From: Rossellomorea aquimaris
GTDB taxonomy: Bacteria; Bacillota; Bacilli; Bacillales; Fictibacillaceae
DNA length: 64,000 bases
Direction: 5' to 3'
NCBI GenBank assembly: GCA_020524245.1
Contig: JAIVLN010000004.1
Span: 62,001-126,000 of the forward strand
Numbering within the stretch: the first letter of the stretch is position 1; every line of letters starts with the position of its first letter. Both the position numbers and the translations under genes were made by a program. Below are positions 8,935-17,798 of the stretch, in pieces. The notes under the pieces are model-generated. The model saw only the letters and a program-made list of their open reading frames with translations, did no database searches and was not told where the DNA came from.

Positions 8935-9564
8935 ATGACAATAGAACTTATTGAAGCTTTCGACGAAAATCAGAATTCAATCGGAGTTTTTCCACGAGAT
9001 GAAATCCATTTAAAGGGCTACTGGCATCACACATTTCACTACTGGTTGATTCGATTTGAAAATGACGTTCCATACATTTATTTTCAAATCAGAAGCAATA
9101 CTAAAGCCGATTATCCTGGGCTTTTAGACATCACAGCTGCAGGGCATTTAATGGCTAATGAAACCATTGAAGATGGCACACGAGAAGTACAAGAAGAGAT
9201 CGGATTAAGTGTGGAATTGGCAGATCTGGATCCTTTAGGTGTCATACATTATTCTTTGGAACGGGAACACTTCATAGATAATGAACTTGCCCATACTTTT
9301 TTACATAGAGTAAATGATGACCAAGCACTCTCGTTCAAGCTCCAAGAAGATGAAGTATCAGGAGTTGTGAAGTCAGAATTTGATTTGTTTAAACATTTTT
9401 GTTTCAAAAGGAGAGAAGAGTTACTCGTAGAAGGATTTCAGATGGTGAAAGGTGGAACCAGGGAGACGATTCATACAAAAGTGACTCGAAAGCAGTTTGT
9501 TCCGCATGAAGATGTTTATTTTGAATCGATAGCAACAAAAATCGATTCAATACTAAAAGGTTGA
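8935..9564 (+). CDS. Nudix hydrolase
   Basis: A 209-residue protein with a complete Nudix box: G at AAGHLMANE, then the E and the REVQEEIGL helix that binds divalent metal. It cleaves nucleoside diphosphates linked to another moiety; isopentenyl-diphosphate isomerase-like members share this layout (YfcD type), so the substrate is open. The ATG at 8935 follows AAGGAG by six bases. The gene lies 40 bases after the kinase and may be co-transcribed with it. The terminator stem overlaps the stop codon. Confidence 0.88.
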   Translation: MTIELIEAFDENQNSIGVFPRDEIHLKGYWHHTFHYWLIRFENDVPYIYFQIRSNTKADYPGLLDITAAGHLMANETIEDGTREVQEEIGLSVELADLDPLGVIHYSLEREHFIDNELAHTFLHRVNDDQALSFKLQEDEVSGVVKSEFDLFKHFCFKRREELLVEGFQMVKGGTRETIHTKVTRKQFVPHEDVYFESIATKIDSILKG

Positions 9565-9596
9565 TCCGATCGTATCCGGATCAACCTTTTCTTCTT
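9555..9596. terminator. Bidirectional terminator
   Basis: AAAAGGTTGATCCG (9555-9568) pairs perfectly with CGGATCAACCTTTT (9577-9590), followed by a T-rich tract. It lies between the convergent Nudix and M42 peptidase genes. Confidence 0.9.
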
Positions 9597-9598
9597 AA

Positions 9599-10654
9599 TC
9601 ATTCAACTGGTTTCAAGTTTTCCGTCCCATCCAATGAAAGGATCATTTCTGTAATCAATGTAATTTCATCTTCGATATCTTGTAGGCTTGCCGTTTCCAC
9701 CGGGGAGTGCATATACCGAAGGGGGAGAGATACGAGTGATACTGGTACACCTTTACCTGTAAGACGCATTCGATCCGCATCTGTTCCGGTTACACGTGGG
9801 GTCAACTCGTATTGAACATTGATTTTGTGCTTACGTGCCGTTTCTTCCAGCATATTATTGAGTTTATGATGGATAGGTGCGCCTTTTGCTAATACAGGAC
9901 CACCATCGAGTCGGATATCCCCATGTTTATTCTTGTTCACACCTGGATAATCTGTCGCAAAGGTTACATCGACTGCTAGGGCAAAATCCGGTTCTACCTG
10001 AGAAGCAGCGAAATAAGCACCGCCCATATTGGTTTCTTCATTCACCGTACTGACAGAATAGACGCCTACTTTCGGGTTTTTCTTAGCTACTCTGCGCAAT
10101 ACTTCAGCAACGATGAAAGAGCCTGTACGGTTATCCAATCCTCGCCCGCTGATGCGATCGTTCAACAAATATTCAACGTTCCTCCGGTAGATGGCTAGAT
10201 CTCCGATTTGAACGTATTCTTCCATTTCTTCTTTATTTTTCGCTCCACAATCTATGTAAAGATCCTCAAAACCATATTCATCTTTAATGCCACCATGATG
10301 CTCTGCATTTACCCCGATGACCCCTGAAATGGTCTGTTTACTTCCAAGAATTTCAACCTTCATGCCGATTGCGGGTTTATGGCTAATGCCTCCGAGTTTT
10401 GTAAAATGGAGGAATCCATTTTCGTCAATGCGATTGATCATGAAGCCGATTTCATCACAGTGACCGGCAAGTAATACTTTGAATGGAGCATCTGGGTTAA
10501 TCACTCCGTAAGCGTTTCCAATATTATCGGTTTCAACTTTATCTGAAAATGTACGAACATAATCAATCCATTTGCGTTGTATCCCCATTTCAAACCCTGA
10601 TGGCGAAGGGGTAGATAATAATTCTTTCAAGAAATTTTGAGATTCTAATTCCAT
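9599..10654 (-). CDS. M42 family metallo-aminopeptidase
   Basis: A 351-residue cytoplasmic aminopeptidase of the tetrahedral TET type (FrvX, YsdC, YtoP group), removing N-terminal residues from peptides. Metal and catalytic motifs are visible: AGHCDEIGFMI with the first metal histidine and aspartate, ISGRGLDNRTG with the bridging aspartate, STVNEETNMGGA with the catalytic glutamates, and the C-terminal RYMHSPVE histidine. The length is normal. The start ATG at 10654 follows AGGAGG on the minus strand. It is a single gene. Confidence 0.95.
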   Translation of the reverse strand: MELESQNFLKELLSTPSPSGFEMGIQRKWIDYVRTFSDKVETDNIGNAYGVINPDAPFKVLLAGHCDEIGFMINRIDENGFLHFTKLGGISHKPAIGMKVEILGSKQTISGVIGVNAEHHGGIKDEYGFEDLYIDCGAKNKEEMEEYVQIGDLAIYRRNVEYLLNDRISGRGLDNRTGSFIVAEVLRRVAKKNPKVGVYSVSTVNEETNMGGAYFAASQVEPDFALAVDVTFATDYPGVNKNKHGDIRLDGGPVLAKGAPIHHKLNNMLEETARKHKINVQYELTPRVTGTDADRMRLTGKGVPVSLVSLPLRYMHSPVETASLQDIEDEITLITEMILSLDGTENLKPVE

Positions 10655-10826
10655 GACTTACCTCCTAGTTAGCATTTCCAATACCATCATAACTGTAAAA
10701 TTAGAAAAATACAAAGGCTCCCCGCGTATTAACCATTTTACTACCCTACACAGTTGTCCATTTCAATCTTTCATCATCTACATAACTTATTAAGAGTGAT
10801 AGAAGTAATAAGGATGGTGAGAATGT

Positions 10827-11507
10827 TTGGAGAAGAGAACTTTAAATTATGTAGCAATAGGGGATTCTTTGACGCTTGGGGTAGGATCATTGATGAACCC
10901 GAATTTCGTTAACCTGTACACTCAAACATTGGAAAGTGTCTTTCAGATGGATGTAGTCCGGATCGTATACGCTCGGAATGGTGCTACAACAAAACAAATA
11001 CTTAAGTTTTTCAAAAAACGAAAAATCCGAGAAGGCATACGCGAAGCCGATGTTATCACAATTACTGCAGGAGGGAATGATCTTAGGCGAGCACTTCGGA
11101 CATATTACAAGAAAAAAGATCAAGCCGTATTTAAAGATACAATCAGGCAAAGTATGATGAATATTGCATCAATGTTGAAAGAGATCCAGAAGATAAAATC
11201 CAATCAAGATGACTATTACGTCCGACTGGTGGGGCTATATAACCCTTATACCCAGTTGGAATTCAGTGATAAATGGATTAAAACATTCAACACTCAATTA
11301 AAGCGTTTCAACCGCAAACGAATCATGATGGCAGACATCTATGAAGACTTTAAGGAACAAGGACGGAATGCACTTGCGGTTGATGGCCTACATCCGAACA
11401 AATTGGGGTATGCCATCATTGCGGAAGCATTAGACCATACTGGATTTGAACCACTGGTTTCTCTGAGTGGTAGGCCTTATCTGTATCAGTGCATAGAAAA
11501 AAGCTGA
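10827..11507 (+). CDS. SGNH/GDSL hydrolase
   Basis: A 226-residue esterase/lipase-like protein of the SGNH family. Block I is AIGDSLTLG with the nucleophile Ser, block III is TAGGNDL with Gly and Asn, and block V is DGLHPN with the catalytic Asp and His. It resembles the YpmR-type hydrolases but has no signal peptide, so it is predicted cytoplasmic. The TTG start at 10827 follows AAGGATGGTGAG; no ATG in this frame fits the family start. It is a single gene with its own terminator. Confidence 0.85.
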   Translation: MEKRTLNYVAIGDSLTLGVGSLMNPNFVNLYTQTLESVFQMDVVRIVYARNGATTKQILKFFKKRKIREGIREADVITITAGGNDLRRALRTYYKKKDQAVFKDTIRQSMMNIASMLKEIQKIKSNQDDYYVRLVGLYNPYTQLEFSDKWIKTFNTQLKRFNRKRIMMADIYEDFKEQGRNALAVDGLHPNKLGYAIIAEALDHTGFEPLVSLSGRPYLYQCIEKS

Positions 11508-11556
11508 TAAAAAACGATTGTATCTACCTACAATCGTCTATTTATCAGCTTTCATA
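11496..11556. terminator. Long bidirectional hairpin terminator
   Basis: A two-level stem: the outer arms AAAGCTGATAAA and TTTATCAGCTTT enclose ACGATTGTA and TACAATCGT. It separates the convergent SGNH hydrolase and ykoQ-like genes. Confidence 0.85.
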
Positions 11557-11557
11557 T

Positions 11558-12403
11558 TTATGATACCGCAACAGTTTGGGCGTGAGCTTTACCAATTTGT
11601 ATCTCATGGACGGTCATTTCAGGTCTTGATCCGACCCGGATATTCAGACCTGTCTGACCCAAGCCTTCACTGATGTAAAACGGTTTATCATGCATATACA
11701 ACAAGCCTTTTACCATGTTCATCCTTGCGAGTTTTCCCATTTTCACAAGATGATAAGGTTTCGGCCAATGGATTTGACCATTATGGAAGTGACCGGATAA
11801 CAAATAGTCGAACTGAGAACCATCCATATCCAGTACAACATTTGGATCGTGTGTTAGGACTAGATTATAGTCAGATTCTTCTATTCCATCATAAGAAGCG
11901 AAAAGGTCGCTGTGACCCGTTCCATAATCGTCGATTCCGATAATGTTGATCTTTACCCCATTCACATCAATTTGTGTATGTTCATTACGCATCGTTTGAC
12001 AACCATATTGATTCAAAAGCTGTTCAAGTTGTTTGAAATGTCCATCTTTCAATACATAATCGTGATTCCCAAACACGGCATACGTACCATGCGCGGGATT
12101 GAGCTTTTCAAATACCTCAAGATAGTCCGGAAGCTTTTTCAAAGTACGCTTCCTATCCAGGAAATCTCCTGTCAAAGCAATCAAATCGAAGTCCTCATCT
12201 TTCAATCGGGTATACATCTCCTTTGGACTGATCGACAGGTTTTCCAAATGCATATCTGAAATTTGTAATACCTTTAATGACTGTCCTGAATGAGTATGGC
12301 TCGCCTCAATGCGGACCTTTTCCATTTGTATATCTTTCGTGTTCTTGTGGGCCTTGACTATTGCAACAACGATGACAAAAAATAAAAAAGCACTTACGAA
12401 CAA
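11558..12403 (-). CDS. ykoQ: Membrane-anchored calcineurin-like metallophosphoesterase (YkoQ-like)
   Basis: A 281-residue phosphoesterase with an N-terminal membrane helix (about residues 2-18). The metallophosphatase motifs follow: ISDMHLEN, LTGDFLD, FGNHDYV, LTHDPNV and GHFHNGQ. Two-metal centres of this type hydrolyse phosphomono- or diesters, including lipid head groups. The TTG start follows GGGAGGGG. Its neighbours are ykoP (same strand) and ykoN (divergent), the grouping seen in Bacillus subtilis, so a shared envelope or sporulation role is likely. The substrate is not known. Confidence 0.88.
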   Translation of the reverse strand: MFVSAFLFFVIVVAIVKAHKNTKDIQMEKVRIEASHTHSGQSLKVLQISDMHLENLSISPKEMYTRLKDEDFDLIALTGDFLDRKRTLKKLPDYLEVFEKLNPAHGTYAVFGNHDYVLKDGHFKQLEQLLNQYGCQTMRNEHTQIDVNGVKINIIGIDDYGTGHSDLFASYDGIEESDYNLVLTHDPNVVLDMDGSQFDYLLSGHFHNGQIHWPKPYHLVKMGKLARMNMVKGLLYMHDKPFYISEGLGQTGLNIRVGSRPEMTVHEIQIGKAHAQTVAVS

Positions 12404-12472
12404 GTCAATCCCCTCCCATATACAATTATAGGAAATTGAGAGAGGATTGGAACCGGTAAATGCTGGGAGTCA

Positions 12473-13042
12473 TTATTTTATTTGTTTATAACGTTGATAT
12501 AACTTGTCTTTAGACATCATCAAATATTGAGGTTTGGAGTGAAAATAATGCTTTTCTCCACCTCTTGAAAGGAGTGAAATCGGGAGAAGCGCTGAAAGCT
12601 TGAACATACGATACCAACGGTTCTGGATGGTATGTGGTTCAAAGCCGAGTTTTTTACACCCTCGATCCAACAGCGTAATCCCGATGATTCCTTTGATCTC
12701 GTCCTGTTGATGATGCTTTTCAATATAGTTTGCTACGTGTGGTAGAGATGTTTGTATTTTCTTATATAAGTAAATCATTTTTTGAAAATCGTTCGTAATA
12801 CCCGCCAAGTCTTTTAGTAAACGAACGTTATGCAGATGGATTTTCACTAATACATCATTCTTCTTGAACTCTGTTCCATCCGCCAGTATAATTGTTCTTC
12901 CTTTGTAACGCGTCAATCTTACACGGAAGATACATCCATGTGAGCCTGCACATCGATCCAGGTAAGTCAATCGTGTAAACATGTAATACAAAGGATCTAA
13001 GAGGCTCCAGATCGACAAAGCATATCCTCTAATGAATTCCAT
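12473..13042 (-). CDS. ykoP: YkoP-like protein of unknown function
   Basis: A 189-residue protein beginning MEFIRGYALSIWSLLDPLYY, placed between ykoQ and ykoN as in Bacillus subtilis. It has no obvious catalytic motif; it contains a basic, tyrosine-rich half and Cys residues at LDRCAGSHGC. The ATG at 13042 follows AAAGGAGAACG on the minus strand; a longer upstream extension has no ribosome site. The identification leans on gene order and overall look. Confidence 0.7.
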   Translation of the reverse strand: MEFIRGYALSIWSLLDPLYYMFTRLTYLDRCAGSHGCIFRVRLTRYKGRTIILADGTEFKKNDVLVKIHLHNVRLLKDLAGITNDFQKMIYLYKKIQTSLPHVANYIEKHHQQDEIKGIIGITLLDRGCKKLGFEPHTIQNRWYRMFKLSALLPISLLSRGGEKHYFHSKPQYLMMSKDKLYQRYKQIK

Positions 13043-13192
13043 GTTGACGTTCTCCTTTAATCTTACAATGTGAATCGTTTTTATTTTTCTCACGAGTGCT
13101 CCAATGTAAAAGAGGTAATAACAGGATATTGAACCAGTTGAATGATTTTCTTCATTCTTCAAACACTAAAAAGAAAAATGGGTGGATGGAGA

Positions 13193-14311
13193 ATGAAACG
13201 TGCATTGATCATGCCGCTCCTAACGATTAACTCTGGTCATCATCATGTGGCGGATAGTGTCCAACAGAAAATCAGGAATGAGTTCGATTGCGAAAAGGTC
13301 GAACTTCTTTCGTATACATTCGGAAAAGGAGAGTCGATCGTTTCTCAAGCGTATTTAAAGTGGATTACATATAGTCCGACTTTTTATAGCAAGGTTTATA
13401 AGCGGATAGCGCTGCCCAACGGTAATACAAGTCTGCCTTTCAAATTTTACGAAAAACTGTTCTTGAGAAATATGCAGAAGATCTTATCCGTTTACCGCCC
13501 GGATGTTGTGATCTGTACACATGCGCTTCCCTCTCATTTACTAAACATCTTGAAAGGGAAAGGCAGGGGGGATGTTACTGTAATTAATATCTACACAGAT
13601 TATTTCATCAACCATTTATGGGGAAACGATCATATCGACTTGCATATGATCCCGGATGCACCTTTCACGTATGAATTGACAAAGAGAAATGTGAATGAAA
13701 ATCAGATCGTCATGACAGGTATTCCGACAGATGAAGCCATTCGTATAACTGACCGAAGGGATTATGAACGGAAAGAGCAATATGAAATATTGATTTCTGG
13801 TGGTGCGCAAGGGACCGGGAAATTAAACCGGTTTATCCATATGCTGAAGCCACAAGGTCGGATTCGATACAACGTTTTGTGTGGCAACAATCAGAAACTA
13901 TTTGCTCGGATTGAAGCCTGGAACCATCCTCAAATTAAGCCGTTTTCATATATCCAATGCAAGAAACAATTGAACGAGATGTATGAGCGATGTGATGGCA
14001 TCATCTCCAAACCTGGTGGTGTCACGATGTCGGAGTGCTTGAAAGCGAGGATCCCTATCTTCATCTATGACTACCTGCCTGGTCAAGAGGAATACAACTT
14101 CACTTACTTGAGAAGTCAGAACCTCGTCCAAAATCTGAGGGAATGGAGAGGGGCAGAAGAGTATTTACTACGATTTTTGGATGACAAAAGGGAGTTTGAA
14201 GTCTTACAGAAGCAATTGGACGTTTATCACGCGCGGCTTACACCAAAATCTATTCTCAATTTAATCAATGAGAGTATCGCTCAATCCTCAAAAGAGAATA
14301 TTAATCCATAG
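13193..14311 (+). CDS. ykoN: Glycosyltransferase, MGDG synthase/GT28 type (YkoN-like)
   Basis: A 372-residue glycosyltransferase related to processive diacylglycerol glucosyltransferase (UgtP) and MGDG synthases. The N-terminal acceptor domain carries LTINSGHHHVADSV. The C-terminal nucleotide-sugar domain carries ISGGAQGTGKLN and the SKPGGVTMSECL block. It probably transfers a sugar to a lipid acceptor at the membrane face; the acceptor is inferred. The ATG at 13193 follows GGATGGAG. It is divergent from ykoP-ykoQ, sharing a short promoter region. Confidence 0.87.
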   Translation: MKRALIMPLLTINSGHHHVADSVQQKIRNEFDCEKVELLSYTFGKGESIVSQAYLKWITYSPTFYSKVYKRIALPNGNTSLPFKFYEKLFLRNMQKILSVYRPDVVICTHALPSHLLNILKGKGRGDVTVINIYTDYFINHLWGNDHIDLHMIPDAPFTYELTKRNVNENQIVMTGIPTDEAIRITDRRDYERKEQYEILISGGAQGTGKLNRFIHMLKPQGRIRYNVLCGNNQKLFARIEAWNHPQIKPFSYIQCKKQLNEMYERCDGIISKPGGVTMSECLKARIPIFIYDYLPGQEEYNFTYLRSQNLVQNLREWRGAEEYLLRFLDDKREFEVLQKQLDVYHARLTPKSILNLINESIAQSSKENINP

Positions 14312-14332
14312 TGATAAGAAAGGTGTGATGTT

Positions 14333-14776
14333 ATGAAGAGGATTATTTTACAAGGATCAGTGCTTACCATTACAGCTATGATCTTTTTAACAGGTTGTAA
14401 AGATGAACCACAAACGGATATGAAGAAAACGATATCAACGCAAGAGTTATCAACGAATGAATCGACCTCCATTGAGAAAGAAGTAGTCGAGATGAATGGA
14501 GTCGAAGATGTAGAAATCATCCATTCCAAAGATAAACTGTTGGTAGCCATCAAGGTGTCGAATGTGGATCGCTTTCAGTTAGAAGACATTCAAAAGAAAG
14601 TAAAAAAGAAAATGGATTCGGAATATCCTGAAATGGATGTAACGGTTTCACCGGATAAGAAAATCTTTATGAAAATTGCAGAATTGGAAGATAAACATGC
14701 AAGTAAAAAGATGTCAGAAAGAGATATCCATAAGAAAGTTGTTTCATTGATCAAGCTGTCAAAAGACGAAGGTTGA
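14333..14776 (+). CDS. YhcN/YlaJ family sporulation lipoprotein
   Basis: A 147-residue lipoprotein: basic start, hydrophobic core and the lipobox LTGC near residue 20. It then has the YhcN/YlaJ domain, with its VDVEII-type strand followed by KLLVAIKVSN and KKMDSEYPEMDVTVSPD. Members are made in the forespore and sit in the inner spore membrane; that location is inferred. GAAAGGTGTGATG precedes the ATG. It follows ykoN by 21 bases and may be co-transcribed. Confidence 0.82.
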   Translation: MKRIILQGSVLTITAMIFLTGCKDEPQTDMKKTISTQELSTNESTSIEKEVVEMNGVEDVEIIHSKDKLLVAIKVSNVDRFQLEDIQKKVKKKMDSEYPEMDVTVSPDKKIFMKIAELEDKHASKKMSERDIHKKVVSLIKLSKDEG

Positions 14777-14782
14777 ATGCTG

Positions 14783-14851
14783 AAAAGCCCTATCTATGTT
14801 ACATTCCGATTGATGATTGATGGCAACCGGAGTAGGTAGAGGGCTTTTTTA
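14783..14851 (+). terminator. Terminator after spore lipoprotein gene
   Basis: AAAAGCCCT pairs with AGGGCTTTT across a loop of about 50 bases that includes a weak extension (ATCTA/TAGGTAG), followed by T residues. The large loop makes it less certain than the others. Confidence 0.6.
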
Positions 14852-14887
14852 GTTGGAATGATGGTTCTATAAAAAAAGAACGTTATC

Positions 14888-15139
14888 CTAATGGATGACG
14901 TTCCTTTCCCAAGTGACCAGGTCATAATAACCTATGTCGATCTTTGTTTTTTCTTCAAAAATCAGATCGTACAACGGTTCGGGAAGATCAGGAGTGAGTG
15001 TATGTTGGAGATCGATTGAATCGTCAGGAGAGTAGACGAGCACAGAAAAGAGTTTCCGGTTGATCATATCCATTCCTGTTATGGTGATGAAATTGAGATC
15101 TTTCGTGCGAAACGTATAAAAAATGCGGTATAATTCCAT
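14888..15139 (-). CDS. Hypothetical protein, 83 aa
   Basis: Not recognised. A small acidic soluble protein beginning MELYRIFYTFRTKDLNF, with alternating strands and a Pro-rich middle (LTPDLPEPLYD). AAAAGGTGA lies eight bases before the ATG on the minus strand. It is divergent from the PrmA-like methyltransferase gene. Confidence 0.6.
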   Translation of the reverse strand: MELYRIFYTFRTKDLNFITITGMDMINRKLFSVLVYSPDDSIDLQHTLTPDLPEPLYDLIFEEKTKIDIGYYDLVTWERNVIH

Positions 15140-15218
15140 AGTGAATCACCTTTTTTAGTATCCATTCTTGCCAAATATCAAGGTATACATACAAGTAGTT
15201 AGGAGGACTAACGGACCT

Positions 15219-16088
15219 ATGGAATATGAATTTATCATCCGATTACCTCATCCATCAGTGGACGAAGCGATCGAAAAGCTTGCCATTGAGGGTTATTATA
15301 ATGCATATTACGACCAACCGATTGAAGTGTCTCGAAATGAAAACGGTTATGATTATGAGGTTGTAGAAGATCATGACGTTGACCTCCATGTCATCATCCC
15401 AACAGAGGAGGTTTCCGATACGACTAAGCGACTCGCTCGCCTTCTCAATCAAGACATAAGTCAGATCAAATATGTACCTTATGAACTGCAAGAGTGGCAA
15501 CAGCCGATCCCGCGAGTTGAAGTGGATGAAGAGTGGGAGATTGTTACATCTCAGAATGATCCAACTCCAGGTAAAAAGCAAATCTTCCTGGAATCAATGG
15601 GAGGTTTCGGAACTGGAGCACATGCTACAACCCGTGATTGCTTGCGGATTTTGCTGCAAAAGGATTTCACTTCACAAACCGTCATGGATATCGGTACAGG
15701 TTCTGGGATCCTGAGCATCGCAGCAGCGAGGAAGAACGCTGAAAAAATTATTGCTATTGACATTCAGCCAAGCGAGAGAGAAGTATATGCCAATGCTGAA
15801 TTAAATGGTGTGGAAGGAATCGAAGTACAACAAAAAGACCTCATTAACGAAAAAATGAAAGGTTATGGAAAACCGGATTGGGTTCTTATCAATATTGGTA
15901 CAGAGGAGACCATTCAAATTTTAGAACAACAGGAATTTTTCAAAAACAAAGTTGAGCATTTCCTCATATCCGGTGTTGTAAAGTGGAGTCATGGAAAAAT
16001 TCTGGACTACTTTGAGGGGTATGAGTATGAAGCAGTAGAAAAGTATATAAACGAAGAGTGGATGACGATCCACTTTATGAAGAAATAG
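15219..16088 (+). CDS. PrmA-like class I SAM methyltransferase
   Basis: A 289-residue methyltransferase resembling ribosomal protein L11 methyltransferase. The N-terminal alpha/beta domain is followed by the linker with ESMGGFGTGAHATTRDCL, a hallmark of PrmA. Motif I is VMDIGTGSGILSIAAA, the acidic loop IAIDIQPSE, and the post-motif WVLINIGTEE. Because a canonical PrmA normally has NIL at this position, it may be a paralogue with another target. The ATG at 15219 is chosen over a TTG 51 bases upstream because AGGAGG lies 12 bases before it. A terminator follows directly. Confidence 0.85.
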   Translation: MEYEFIIRLPHPSVDEAIEKLAIEGYYNAYYDQPIEVSRNENGYDYEVVEDHDVDLHVIIPTEEVSDTTKRLARLLNQDISQIKYVPYELQEWQQPIPRVEVDEEWEIVTSQNDPTPGKKQIFLESMGGFGTGAHATTRDCLRILLQKDFTSQTVMDIGTGSGILSIAAARKNAEKIIAIDIQPSEREVYANAELNGVEGIEVQQKDLINEKMKGYGKPDWVLINIGTEETIQILEQQEFFKNKVEHFLISGVVKWSHGKILDYFEGYEYEAVEKYINEEWMTIHFMKK

Positions 16089-16120
16089 AAAACTGTGGAT
16101 TAACTCCACAGTTTTTTTAT
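16088..16120 (+). terminator. Terminator after PrmA-like gene
   Basis: AACTGTGGA, loop TTAAC and TCCACAGTT form a perfect stem, followed by a run of T. Confidence 0.9.
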
Positions 16121-16296
16121 ATTTTGAGCTGTTAAGAGAATAGATTTCATTTTCATGGTGGATTCCCCTGTTTGTATTAACAGTAATTTTACAGCAGCTT
16201 AATGTCACAAGAGTTAAAAGAAGGAAAAAGTGCCTAGAGAGAGAATTTCACAATAATATATTTTCGTAATGAACACATAAAAGGAGGAGTTGTTTC

Positions 16297-17283
16297 ATGA
16301 AAGCTGTCCTGTGCAATCGTTATGGTCCACCAGACGTTTTGGAAATGCATGAATTGGAAAAGCCAACTCTACAGGATAACGAAGTGCTGATCAGAGTATA
16401 TGCCACCACGGTCAGTTCAGGAGATTCGAGAATCCGGAACGGTAGTCGCAAGTCATTACCTTTATGGCCGATCTCTAAAATGGCGCTCGGTATCCGAAGA
16501 CCTAGAAAGAACATACTTGGAATGGATTTCTCCGGTCAAATTGAAGAGGTGGGGAAGGACGTCACACAGTTCCGCCAGGGTGATCAGGTTTATGGATTCT
16601 GTGGAAAAGGGACCTATGCAGAGTATATCAGTGTAAGAGAAGCTGGCTCACTTTCATTGAAACCTCCAAACATGTCATACGAAGAAGCAGCGTCCGTTCC
16701 ATTCGGAGCCGTGTCTGCACTCGATTTCCTTCGAAAAGGCAAGATTCAAGCAGGTCAGAAGGTCTTGATTTATGGGGCATCTGGCAGTGTAGGGACATAC
16801 GCTATTCAATTGGCGAAACATTTTGGAGCAGAGGTTACAGGAGTATGTAGTACCAAGAATGTTGATCTTGTGAAATCATTAGGGGCAGATTATGTCATCG
16901 ATTATAAAAAGGAAGACTACACGAAGAACGGTGAAAGATACGATCTGATATTTGATACGTTGGGGAAAACACCTTTTGCCAAAAGCAAATACTCATTGAA
17001 AGAGAACGGTTTGTACGTTACAGCTGTAGTCAACTATCGAGAAGTGGCACAAATCCTCATCACATCTAAATTCGGTAAGAAAAAAATCATCAGTGGAATT
17101 GCCGGATCAGATCCTAAGGACCTCAACTATCTGAAAGAACTTATTGAAGAAAAGAAAATCAAAGCAGTAATCGACAGAAAGTACACGAAAGAACAAATTG
17201 CGGAGGCACATCGTTACGTAGATGAAGGACATAAAATAGGTAATGTGGTTATCAATTGGGAAGCGAAGATGGATGAGCATTAA
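16297..17283 (+). CDS. NAD(P)-dependent MDR-family reductase
   Basis: A 328-residue zinc-independent medium-chain dehydrogenase/reductase of the quinone oxidoreductase type. It has the N-terminal GroES-like barrel with ILGMDFSGQIEEVGKDVT and the Rossmann motif LIYGASGSVGTYAIQLAKHF. The cofactor-specific loop is VCSTKNVDLVKSLGADYVID. The zinc ligand cysteines of true alcohol dehydrogenases are missing. It probably reduces quinones or activated double bonds with NADPH. AAAGGAGGAG precedes the ATG. It is a single gene. Confidence 0.88.
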   Translation: MKAVLCNRYGPPDVLEMHELEKPTLQDNEVLIRVYATTVSSGDSRIRNGSRKSLPLWPISKMALGIRRPRKNILGMDFSGQIEEVGKDVTQFRQGDQVYGFCGKGTYAEYISVREAGSLSLKPPNMSYEEAASVPFGAVSALDFLRKGKIQAGQKVLIYGASGSVGTYAIQLAKHFGAEVTGVCSTKNVDLVKSLGADYVIDYKKEDYTKNGERYDLIFDTLGKTPFAKSKYSLKENGLYVTAVVNYREVAQILITSKFGKKKIISGIAGSDPKDLNYLKELIEEKKIKAVIDRKYTKEQIAEAHRYVDEGHKIGNVVINWEAKMDEH

Positions 17284-17442
17284 AAGACCAACACTTTCTT
17301 CTATTATAACAAGTCAATGCAAAGAACAATGTTGGTGAAATAGTATACATGGTTGAAATGCAGGTTAATATGTAAAATATTTGAAACCTTCACCCTTTTC
17401 ATACGTAAGTATGATTAACAATACATAGAAGGTGGGGGTTTC

Positions 17443-17766
17443 ATGCAATTTTTATATGTCACAGCATCAATCCTGGGGAACGCAGGTGTTGCTTGGTTAT
17501 TTTCTTGGATAGTAGGTTGGAACTACATGGAAACCATTTTTCTAAGCGGCTTGCTCGTATTTGGAGTGGTTTGGATGATCCTTTTGAATCACAATCAATC
17601 TACAAATATACTGAATGCAACAATCAAAGGGACAACGGGGGTAAGTGCTGGTGTGTCGAAACCATTTACCGTAACGCTCAATTCTTTTATGATTGGCACC
17701 ATCGTCTATCTGGTCACAAGTGGCGTGGCGACATTCATCTATTATTTACCTTACTTTACCGCATAA
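17443..17766 (+). CDS. Small membrane protein, 107 aa
   Basis: Not recognised. It has two N-terminal hydrophobic helices (about residues 3-25 and 30-48), a polar middle with TKG and SAGVSKP, and a third helix near residues 78-102. AGAAGGTGGGGG lies before the ATG. It is a single gene closed by a bidirectional terminator. Confidence 0.65.
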   Translation: MQFLYVTASILGNAGVAWLFSWIVGWNYMETIFLSGLLVFGVVWMILLNHNQSTNILNATIKGTTGVSAGVSKPFTVTLNSFMIGTIVYLVTSGVATFIYYLPYFTA

Positions 17767-17796
17767 AAAATAGCGCTCTTACTGAGCGCTATTTTA
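17766..17796. terminator. Bidirectional terminator
   Basis: AAAATAGCGCTC, loop TTACT and GAGCGCTATTTT form a perfect 12-pair stem between two convergent genes. Confidence 0.92.
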
Positions 17797-17798
17797 AC